Notes under the pieces: model-generated | The model's input: the letters and a program-made list of their open reading frames with translations, nothing else | Told to the model about the DNA's origin: nothing | Database searches by the model: none | NCBI GenBank assembly: GCA_013002925.1 | Contig: JABDLQ010000280.1 | Location: 1 to 5,892, forward strand | Direction: 5' to 3' | Length of the DNA stretch: 5,892 bases | From: Gammaproteobacteria bacterium | GTDB lineage: Bacteria; Pseudomonadota; Gammaproteobacteria; Steroidobacterales; SZUA-146 | Made by a program: the position numbers and the translations under genes | Shown here: piece by piece, positions 1 to 5,892 of the stretch | Position numbering within the stretch: the stretch's first letter is position 1 | How the letters are laid out: each line of letters begins with the position of its first letter

Positions 1-1214
1 TTGGTCCTGAGCACAAGACGGTGGAGATTCAGATCCGCACGCACGAGATGCATCAGCATGCAGAACTCGGTGTCGCGGCCCACTGGAGCTACAAGGAAGG
101 CACCGCAGCAAATCCAAGCTACCACAAGAAAATCAACTGGCTACGGTCTATTCTTGAGCCTATCGATGAGGAAAAAAAGCCATCCGACAGTGACTTTATC
201 GAGCGCTTCAAATCCGAGATTTTTGAAGACCGCGTCTATGCGATGACCCCTGAAGGTGATGTCATTGATTTACCGTACGGCGCGACACCCCTGGATTTTG
301 CCTATTACGTCCATACCAATCTGGGTCACTGCTGCAAAGGGGCAAAAATCAACGGACGCATCGCGCCACTGACCCATCAACTGAACAACGGCGATGTGGT
401 CGAAGTCATCCGCAGCAAAAACCCTAAACCCAGTCGCGATTGGTTGATACCGCAACTGGGGTATCTCGCCTCGACCCGCGCGCGTGCCAAGGTGCGCGTG
501 TGGTTCCGCCGCCAGGATCAGGAGCACATCGTTGCGCAGGGACAGGCACTGCTGGAAAAAGAGCTTAAGCGACTGGGGGTAGAGCATCCACATGTCACCG
601 AAATTGCCAGGGAACTGCATCTGGATGGTGCCACCGGTTTGTATGCGGCGCTGGGCAACGGCGATATGACCATCAATGATGTGGCTCGCGCTTTGCAAAA
701 ACTCACTACTCCAAAGATTAACAAAACGGCATTACCCGTCTCGCGCGAACAGTTCAGACCTGGCGCCGGCCAGGATGTACGGATTGCCGGTGTCGGCGAT
801 CTGTTAACCGTGATGGGCCAGTGTTGTAAACCGGTGCCGCCGGACGACATTTCCGGTTACATCACGCAGGGCCGTGGTGTGACGATTCATCGCAAGGACT
901 GTGGCAATGTGCTGCGGCTCAATACCACCCACCCTGAGCGAATACTCGAAGTGTCCTGGACGGCTGAGCGCCCGGATAAATATCCGGTGGATATCCTGAT
1001 TGAGGCCTACGACCGCGGTGGATTGCTCAAGGACATCACGGCGATGCTGGCAACTGAACGTGTCAACATCGTCGGTGTCAATCTCAAAAATGACGATGCC
1101 AGCATGGTGATCAAAATCGACATGACCCTCGAAATTTCGGGCCTGGATGAACTCAGCCGCATTTTGCACAAACTACGCAACCTGAATAATGTGTTTAGTG
1201 TCATGCGGCAGTAA
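1..1214 (+). CDS. relA: RelA, ribosome-associated GTP pyrophosphokinase ((p)ppGpp synthetase), 5'-truncated
   Basis: RelA makes (p)ppGpp from ATP and GTP/GDP when uncharged tRNA sits in the ribosomal A site, starting the stringent response. The frame is open from base 3, so the gene begins left of the window; a GTG at 21 is internal. About 403 residues are present, roughly the C-terminal 54% of a family near 740 residues. In order: the end of the synthetase domain (EIQIRTHEMHQHAELGVAAHW, about 27-90); the TGS domain (about 225-410, with DRVYAMTPEGDVIDLP and GATPLDFAYYVH); a helical domain carrying FRRQD (about 411-790); a zinc-finger-like domain with a Cys-Cys pair (822-827), His (888-890) and Cys (900-902); and an ACT/RRM domain (about 984-1205). 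The motif MHQHAELGVAAHW and the FRRQD segment fit gammaproteobacterial RelA better than SpoT. The N-terminal pseudo-hydrolase region that would settle RelA versus SpoT is outside the window. The gene ends TAA at 1212-1214 and converges on lpd. Confidence 0.93.
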   Translation, partial: GPEHKTVEIQIRTHEMHQHAELGVAAHWSYKEGTAANPSYHKKINWLRSILEPIDEEKKPSDSDFIERFKSEIFEDRVYAMTPEGDVIDLPYGATPLDFAYYVHTNLGHCCKGAKINGRIAPLTHQLNNGDVVEVIRSKNPKPSRDWLIPQLGYLASTRARAKVRVWFRRQDQEHIVAQGQALLEKELKRLGVEHPHVTEIARELHLDGATGLYAALGNGDMTINDVARALQKLTTPKINKTALPVSREQFRPGAGQDVRIAGVGDLLTVMGQCCKPVPPDDISGYITQGRGVTIHRKDCGNVLRLNTTHPERILEVSWTAERPDKYPVDILIEAYDRGGLLKDITAMLATERVNIVGVNLKNDDASMVIKIDMTLEISGLDELSRILHKLRNLNNVFSVMRQ

Positions 1215-1697
1215 TCAGGGAACAGCTGACTTTATCAGATTTCAGACAAAGTTAGCCGGCAGGCCGGTAAACGCGAATTTCCAACCATTCTGCCGGCAGC
1301 GAGCAGAACCCCGCCAGGACTCCGTAATTAAATTCAGGTTCCATAAAGAAAATCAGGAAGCCACACTGGGGACTGGCGAGGTGCTGGCTAACGCAAAAAA
1401 CGATAAGCCCGGACAGGAATCCAGGATCTCAGGTGGGCGCGGTTTGAGCCGCGATGAAGACCTTATACACCAGCAACTCGCGGCCAAAGCCGCTTGAATG
1501 GTAACGGGCGCCTGATATCAGAAAGGTGGAAGGTGCCGGGGCTGGCGTGCCGGACACGATCAGTGATCCTTACCTGCTCCTGTAACTGGCGTACCCGAAG
1601 TGATCGATGAGCGATACTTGATCTTGTGGCTGGCGTACCTTAAGTGATCAATGATCGATACTCAATCCCGTGGCTGGCAATAAACCGCGGTCGCTCA
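1215..1697. other. 483-bp intergenic region between converging relA and lpd
   Basis: I see no convincing gene here. A 102-codon frame on the plus strand (GTG at 1189, TGA at 1495-1497) overlaps the end of relA, has no clear ribosome binding site and resembles no family overall; I do not call it. The left part has an 8-bp inverted repeat, GCCGGCAG at 1255-1262 and CTGCCGGC at 1290-1297; the second arm lies in the 10-bp palindrome CTGCCGGCAG. Two small hairpins follow: CGCGG/CCGCG at 1438-1453 and GCGGC/GCCGC at 1480-1493. None has a T-tract behind it, so no standard intrinsic terminator can be named for relA. The right part is a 44-bp tandem repeat, listed separately. Both flanking genes end here, so no promoter is required. 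Confidence 0.7.
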
Positions 1698-1716
1698 TTA
1701 GCGATTGATCCCGTGG
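1542..1716. repeat. Degenerate 44-bp tandem repeat, four copies, running into the lpd 3' end
   Basis: Four consecutive units each start with CTGGC on the plus strand: 1542-1585, 1586-1629, 1630-1673 (44 bp each) and 1674-1716 (43 bp). By hand alignment units 2 and 3 agree at about 36 of 44 positions, and units 1 and 2 at about 29 of 44. Unit 4 keeps the CTGGC start and shares the end ATCCCGTGG with unit 3, but its middle is diverged. The last 19 bp of unit 4 are coding: they hold the lpd stop and the codons for the C-terminal HGINR. Unit 2 contains an imperfect hairpin at 1598-1619 (AAGTGATCG against CGATACTT with one bulged base). The period is not a multiple of 3, which argues against coding. 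The function is unknown; it could be a minisatellite, a 3'-end RNA structure or a protein-binding array. Confidence 0.7.
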
Positions 1717-3125
1717 ATCGCGCGTTTGTCGACGGCCAGTGCCGCTTCATGCAGGACCTCAGACAGTGACGGATGGGCATGTATGGTGCGCTGAATGTCT
1801 TCAGCGCTTGCCGAAAACTCCATCGCAAGCACGGCTTCACCAATTAACTCACCGGCCATTGGTCCAACGATGTGCACACCGAGCACCTGATCGTCTTCGG
1901 TGGATGCCAATATTTTTGCCATGCCGGTCGCTTGCTCCAATGCTTTGGCGCGTCCATTGGCGCCAAAACCAAATGTGCCCGCTTTATAGGGTGTACCGGC
2001 ATCTTTCAGTTCTTCTTCGGTTTTGCCGACCCACGCGATTTCAGGCGCTGTGTAAATCACCGATGGAATGACATCGTAATTCATATGTGCGTATTTCCCG
2101 GCCATCCGATCGGCAACGGCAACCCCCTCTTCGGAGCCCTTGTGTGCGAGCATGGGACCACGCACCACATCGCCAATGGCCCAGACATTCGGGACGCCGG
2201 TGCGACATTCGTGATCCACAACGATGAAACCGCGCTCGTCAATGCGCACGCCGGTATCACCGGCCAATAAATCTTCCGTGTTGGGCCGCCGGCCAACGGC
2301 CACGATTACTTTATCAACTTCCAGTGAACCGCCACCGTTTTTGTCGTCATACGCAAGCGTGACGCCACCGTCATTCCGGGTGGCGGATTTCACCATCGTG
2401 CCAAGCCGGATATCGAGCCCCTGACGTTTGAACTGGCGTTGGGCATCTTTGGCAATCTGGCGGTCTGCCATGAACAGAAAATCGTCCATCGCTTCGAGGA
2501 TGGTCACTTCTGCACCCAGGCGCTGCCAGACACTGCCTAATTCGAGCCCGATGACACCACCCCCGATGACTCCCAGTCGTTTTGGCGTGGCGTCAAACTC
2601 GAGGGCATCCCAGGAGTCGACGATCTGCTCCCGATCAAACGGCATGGCTTTCAATTCGATGGGGGTCGAACCCGACGCCAGTACAATGTGAGTACACTCT
2701 AACGTTTCAGCGTCACCCTCGATTGGCGTAAACTCCACTTTGCCCGGTGCCAGCATGCGTCCACGGCCGAACAGGCCGGTGACTTTGTTGGCTTTGAACA
2801 ACTGCACAATGCCACCGGTAAACTGCTTGACGATGGCATTTTTGCGCTTCTGCATGGCAGCGATATCAATCTGTGGCTGTGAAACGCTGATGCCATGCTC
2901 AGCAAATTCATGACCGGCGCGATGGAACAACTCTGACGATTCCAGAAGTGCTTTGGAAGGAATACAACCAGCATTGAGACAGGTGCCGCCAAACGCTGAC
3001 GAACCGTCAAAGTTTTTCCAGCTGTCAATACATGCAACGGTCAAACCGTTTTGCGCCGCCCGAATCGCCGCCACATAACCGGCAGGCCCTGCACCAATCA
3101 CCACCACATCATACGTTTGCGTCAT
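1698..3125 (-). CDS. lpd: Dihydrolipoyl dehydrogenase (E3 of the 2-oxoglutarate dehydrogenase complex)
   Basis: This FAD flavoenzyme reoxidises the dihydrolipoyl group on E2 and reduces NAD+ to NADH. It is complete at 475 residues, the usual length. Visible in order: FAD-binding GAGPAG at residues 11-16; the redox disulfide Cys49/Cys54 in GGTCLNAGCIPSK; the NAD-binding glycine motif GGGVIG at 188-193 followed by LELGSVW; the second FAD contact in VWAIGDV; the C-terminal dimerisation domain; and the catalytic HAHPSLSE, with His451 and Glu456. All key residues are intact. The ATG at 3123-3125 is supported by AAGGA six bases upstream. It lies 39 bp behind sucB on the same strand, so it is most likely the third gene of the sucAB operon. 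E3 can also serve the pyruvate complex and the glycine cleavage system, so a wider role is possible. The stop codon lies within the last unit of a 44-bp repeat. Confidence 0.97.
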   Translation of the reverse strand: MTQTYDVVVIGAGPAGYVAAIRAAQNGLTVACIDSWKNFDGSSAFGGTCLNAGCIPSKALLESSELFHRAGHEFAEHGISVSQPQIDIAAMQKRKNAIVKQFTGGIVQLFKANKVTGLFGRGRMLAPGKVEFTPIEGDAETLECTHIVLASGSTPIELKAMPFDREQIVDSWDALEFDATPKRLGVIGGGVIGLELGSVWQRLGAEVTILEAMDDFLFMADRQIAKDAQRQFKRQGLDIRLGTMVKSATRNDGGVTLAYDDKNGGGSLEVDKVIVAVGRRPNTEDLLAGDTGVRIDERGFIVVDHECRTGVPNVWAIGDVVRGPMLAHKGSEEGVAVADRMAGKYAHMNYDVIPSVIYTAPEIAWVGKTEEELKDAGTPYKAGTFGFGANGRAKALEQATGMAKILASTEDDQVLGVHIVGPMAGELIGEAVLAMEFSASAEDIQRTIHAHPSLSEVLHEAALAVDKRAIHGINR

Positions 3126-3131
3126 GCCTAT

Positions 3132-3136
3132 TCCTT
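3132..3136 (-). promoter_or_regulatory. Ribosome binding site of lpd
   Basis: Read on the minus strand this is AAGGA, six bases before the lpd ATG, inside the 39-bp gap after the sucB stop. It supports the chosen start, which also leaves the N-terminal beta strand and the FAD glycine motif at their normal distance from the start. The gap shows no clear promoter, which fits co-transcription with sucB. Confidence 0.75.
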
Positions 3137-3164
3137 AAAACTGTTGCCCGATATTTACGAGGTA

Positions 3165-4403
3165 TCAAATCTGTAACAAGATTCGTGCCGGATCTTCCAG
3201 CGCCTGCTTGATCGCCACTAGGAATTGCACGGCGTCGGCGCCGTCGATGATACGGTGATCATATGTCAGCGCCAGATACATCATCGGCCGGATTTCGACC
3301 TGGCCGTTGACGGCCATCGGCCGGTCCATGATCGCGTGCATTCCCAGTATCGCGCTTTGCGGCATGTTGAGAATGGGCGTCGACATCATGGACCCGAACA
3401 CGCCGCCGTTGGTGATACTGAACGTGCCACCGGTGAGCTCTTCAAGCGTGATCTTGCCATCGCGTGCCTTGGCGGCAAAGTTTCGAATTCCCTGCTCAAT
3501 ATCTGATAGTGTCATGTTTTCAACATTTCGCAGCACCGGCACCACCAGGCCACGCTCTGTTGATACCGCGATGCCGACGTCATAATAATCGTGATAAATC
3601 ACGTCCTTGTCTTCCATCGAGGCGTTGACCACCGGAAACTTCTTCAGGGCGTGTACCGCAGCGGCCACAAAAAAGGACATGAACCCGAGTTTTACACCGT
3701 GTTCGTTCTGAAACGTCTCCTTGTATTTGGCACGCAACGCTTTGACCGCTGTAAGATCCACTTCGTTAAAGGATGTCAGCATCGCTGCGGTTGACTGCGC
3801 TTCCACCATGCGTTCGGCGATGCGCCCACGCATGCGGGTCATCGGTACACGCCGTTCATTACGGCTACCCGGCACAGGCGCCGTGTCCTGTGCTGCGGCA
3901 GAGTCACTGACATGTGCCAGCACATCACCTTTGGTCAGGCGGCCATCTTTGCCCGAGCCCTTGATGCTCCCGGCATCCACCTGGTTTTCCTGTACGACGC
4001 GTCGCACCGCCGGACTGAGCTTGTCAGCATCGCTATCTGCGGCATGCGATTTGTCATCGGCACCACCACCATCCGCGTCACTTTGCTTACCCCCATCGTC
4101 ATCACCCGGTAACAGTAGCTCGCCATCTGCCTGCGCCGCATCCGGCGTTTTGCTGTCGGCGACTTCCCCCTGTTCAATAATGGCAAGTACTTCACCCGCG
4201 GTAACTGTCGTGCCGTCTTCGATTTTGATTTCACTGATGACTCCGGAGACCGGGGCCGGAACTTCCAGCACCACTTTATCGGTTTCCAGATCCACCAGGT
4301 TCTCATCGCGCCGGACGGAGTCGCCAGCTTGCTTGTGCCAGCCCACCAGGGTGGCATCTGCGACAGACTCGGGTAACTGTGGAACTTTGACTTCAACGCT
4401 CAT
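3165..4403 (-). CDS. sucB: Dihydrolipoyllysine-residue succinyltransferase (E2 of the 2-oxoglutarate dehydrogenase complex)
   Basis: E2 forms the core of the complex. Its lipoyl arm takes the succinyl group from E1 and its catalytic domain transfers it to CoA. It is complete at 412 residues, with one lipoyl domain as usual for this family. In order: the lipoyl domain (about 2-77) with Lys43 in LETDKVVLE as the lipoylation site; a linker (about 80-127); the peripheral-subunit-binding domain (about 128-164, LSPAVRRVV to DGRLTKGDVL), which holds E1/E3; a short second linker; and the acyltransferase domain (about 184-412) with His383 and Asp387 in HRIIDGAD. The single lipoyl domain, the ending DPARILLQI and the place between E1 and E3 of the 2-oxoglutarate complex argue for the succinyl rather than the acetyl enzyme. 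The first linker is rich in Asp, Gly and Ser instead of the common Ala/Pro composition. Its ATG overlaps the sucA stop (ATGA, 4400-4403), suggesting translational coupling. Confidence 0.97.
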   Translation of the reverse strand: MSVEVKVPQLPESVADATLVGWHKQAGDSVRRDENLVDLETDKVVLEVPAPVSGVISEIKIEDGTTVTAGEVLAIIEQGEVADSKTPDAAQADGELLLPGDDDGGKQSDADGGGADDKSHAADSDADKLSPAVRRVVQENQVDAGSIKGSGKDGRLTKGDVLAHVSDSAAAQDTAPVPGSRNERRVPMTRMRGRIAERMVEAQSTAAMLTSFNEVDLTAVKALRAKYKETFQNEHGVKLGFMSFFVAAAVHALKKFPVVNASMEDKDVIYHDYYDVGIAVSTERGLVVPVLRNVENMTLSDIEQGIRNFAAKARDGKITLEELTGGTFSITNGGVFGSMMSTPILNMPQSAILGMHAIMDRPMAVNGQVEIRPMMYLALTYDHRIIDGADAVQFLVAIKQALEDPARILLQI

Positions 4404-5892
4404 TCTGTGTCCTTTTGCAAAGAAATTCCCAATGCTGCAGCCACCAGGCCCTGCTGCTGCTGAATATGGATTCGATAATAACCGGATGCGGGAGCGGCTG
4501 AGCCAGCACGCCCGGAATAATACAGCCGCATTGATCTACCTAACGGCTCCTGCATGCGATGACGAATCTGGTACCAGGCACCCTGATTCTGTGGCTCCTC
4601 CTGGCACCAGACGACTTCTTTTGCCTGCGGATAAAAATCAAGTTCTTTGGCGTAGTAGTCGGCCGGAAACGGGTAAAGCTGTTCAATACGCACAATCGCT
4701 ACGTTGTCGACTTCATGCTCGCGGCGCATCTTGTCCAGATCATAATAAACTTTACCACTGCAAAAAATAACGCGTGTGACTTTGGCAGGATCGGGCTTGC
4801 GGTTATCGGCGATGATCAGCTGAAAGCCGCCAGCCTCCAGCAATTTGAGATCTGAAACTGACTCTTTGTGCCGTAGCAGGCTCTTGGGAGTCATCACAAT
4901 GAGCGGTTTGCGCAGGTCCCGCAACATCTGCCGGCGTAGCATGTGGAACATTTGCGCCGGTGTCGATGGCACGCACACCTGCATGTTCCACTCGGCACAC
5001 AATTGCAGGTACCTCTCCAGACGTGCCGAAGAATGCTCGGGACCCTGCCCTTCGTAGCCGTGCGGCAGAAGCATTACGAGGCGATTTTGCTCTTTCCATT
5101 TATCTTCGGAAGACGAAATGTATTGATCAATTATCACCTGTGCCCCGTTTGAAAAATCACCGAATTGTGCTTCCCACATGACAAGCGAATTTTTGGCAAT
5201 ATTGGCGTAGCCGTATTCAAAACCTAATACGCCGGATTCCGAAAGGGAACTGTCAAAAACATTAAATCTGGCTTCGGGCGTGTCCGGGTTGCGTAGCTCG
5301 GCAAGCGGACACCAGACCGCACCATTTTGCGTGTCGTACATCAACGCATGACGATGCGAGAATGTGCCGCGTCCCGAATCCTGTCCGCTCAAGCGAATAT
5401 CAATTCCGTCCAAAACAAGCGAACCGAACGCGATCGCCTCGGCAAAGCCCCAATCCATAAGGCTTTCGCCCGAACCCATTTTGGCACGGCGCTCGAGTTG
5501 TCCGACCATTTTCGGATTGATGTTAAAGCCTTCCGGCACGAGCGAGATTTTATTTGTAACCTGTTCGAGAGTTTCTTCGGTGATTGGCGTTTCCAAAACT
5601 TCCGAACCGTCTTCCTCTTGTGTCGGCGGAGCGAGTTCGGAAATTTTCTTTTTGTCCACCGCAATTTCTTTCGCAGTTTTTAATATCTCTTCATATTTCG
5701 CAACAACCTTGTCGGTCATTTCTTTCAAGTCTTCCTCGGTGATAATACCGCTGCGAATCAGTTCCTGTGCATAGACGTGGCGGACGCCCGGATGTGCTTT
5801 AACCCTCTGATACATAAGCGGTTGCGTGTAGCTCGGCTCATCGCCTTCGTTGTGTCCGAGTTTGCGGAATCCGACGAGATCGAGTGCAACGT
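4400..5892 (-). CDS. sucA: 2-oxoglutarate dehydrogenase E1 component, 5'-truncated; probable mosaic
   Basis: E1 is the thiamine-diphosphate enzyme that decarboxylates 2-oxoglutarate and succinylates the lipoyl group of E2. The frame is open to the right edge (first full codon 5888-5890); the ATG at 5813-5815 is internal, because upstream codons encode the conserved GHNEGDEPSYTQPLMY. About 496 residues remain, a little over half of a family near 930-950 residues. Landmarks: GHNEGDEP (about 5831-5854); a Lys/Glu-rich stretch (about 5600-5740); VPEGFNINPK (about 5510-5540); SGQDSGRGTFSHRHA (about 5345-5395); WEAQFGDFSNGAQVIIDQ (about 5130-5180); GYEGQGPEHSSARLERYLQL (about 5000-5060); PKSLLRH (about 4868-4895); and CSGKVYYDLD with VWCQEEPQNQGAWY towards the C-terminus. 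The part left of about 5050 closely resembles E. coli SucA. The part to the right has different codon preferences and a different protein style; see the findings. No frameshift or internal stop is seen. Confidence 0.95.
   Translation of the reverse strand, partial: VALDLVGFRKLGHNEGDEPSYTQPLMYQRVKAHPGVRHVYAQELIRSGIITEEDLKEMTDKVVAKYEEILKTAKEIAVDKKKISELAPPTQEEDGSEVLETPITEETLEQVTNKISLVPEGFNINPKMVGQLERRAKMGSGESLMDWGFAEAIAFGSLVLDGIDIRLSGQDSGRGTFSHRHALMYDTQNGAVWCPLAELRNPDTPEARFNVFDSSLSESGVLGFEYGYANIAKNSLVMWEAQFGDFSNGAQVIIDQYISSSEDKWKEQNRLVMLLPHGYEGQGPEHSSARLERYLQLCAEWNMQVCVPSTPAQMFHMLRRQMLRDLRKPLIVMTPKSLLRHKESVSDLKLLEAGGFQLIIADNRKPDPAKVTRVIFCSGKVYYDLDKMRREHEVDNVAIVRIEQLYPFPADYYAKELDFYPQAKEVVWCQEEPQNQGAWYQIRHRMQEPLGRSMRLYYSGRAGSAAPASGYYRIHIQQQQGLVAAALGISLQKDTE
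4410..4414 (-). promoter_or_regulatory. Ribosome binding site of sucB, inside the sucA coding end
   Basis: Read on the minus strand this is AAGGA, six bases before the sucB ATG, lying within the last codons of sucA. Together with the ATGA stop/start overlap it fixes the sucB start and suggests that ribosomes finishing sucA help start sucB, keeping E1 and E2 production linked. Confidence 0.75.

Noticed and set aside
1480..1493. GCGGC-CAAA-GCCGC hairpin as the relA terminator
   Set aside because: The stem is neat but short, it is followed by TTGAATGG and not a T-tract, and it lies about 265 bases past the relA stop.
1189..1497. 102-codon plus-strand frame with GTG start overlapping the end of relA
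   Set aside because: It has no clear ribosome binding site, its start lies inside relA, its composition is not protein-like and no family is recognised overall. Only a short ETF-like motif is noted as a finding.
1691..1704. Hairpin TCGCT/AGCGA over the lpd stop codon as a terminator
   Set aside because: The stem is only five base pairs and the sequence behind it on the minus strand is CCGCGGTTTATT, not a true T-tract. It is too weak to call.
1872..2270. 132-codon plus-strand frame opposite lpd
   Set aside because: It is an antisense shadow of lpd, which is intact with all catalytic motifs. There is no independent evidence of coding.
3721..4770. 349-codon plus-strand frame opposite sucB and the end of sucA
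   Set aside because: It is the antisense shadow of two firmly identified genes. Its translation is Ser/Pro-rich low-complexity text with no family signature.
5813..5815. ATG as the start of sucA
   Set aside because: The codons before it, up to the window edge, encode the conserved E1 motif GHNEGDEPSYTQPL, so this Met is internal and the gene continues past 5892.

Overview
The window holds core metabolic and stress-response genes of a proteobacterium. The proteins are closest to gammaproteobacterial types I remember (RelA rather than a Rel/SpoT hybrid; an E1 C-terminal half very like E. coli SucA). No species can be named. Nothing visible suggests a phage, plasmid, insertion sequence, CRISPR array or RNA gene.

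Layout: (1) 1-1214, plus strand: the 3' half of relA, cut by the left window edge. (2) 1215-1697: a 483-bp region between two converging genes with no convincing gene. Its right part is a degenerate 44-bp tandem repeat of four copies, the last running into the end of lpd. (3) 1698-5892, minus strand: a sucA-sucB-lpd operon encoding the E1, E2 and E3 subunits of the 2-oxoglutarate dehydrogenase complex. Transcription runs right to left. sucA is cut by the right edge, sucA and sucB overlap by 4 bp, and sucB and lpd are 39 bp apart. No promoter of this operon lies in the window.

How they work together: SucA decarboxylates 2-oxoglutarate on thiamine diphosphate and passes the succinyl group to the lipoyl arm of SucB. 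SucB makes succinyl-CoA, and Lpd reoxidises the lipoyl group and produces NADH. RelA is the ribosome-associated (p)ppGpp synthetase. It converges on this operon and is a neighbour, not a pathway partner.

The most notable observation is inside sucA. From the right edge to about 5070 the codon usage and protein style differ sharply from the rest of the gene and from sucB, and the switch falls in the most conserved stretch of the protein (about 5010-5080). This points to a mosaic gene or to an assembly chimera. I found no convincing new biological system. The second item of interest is the tandem repeat behind lpd.
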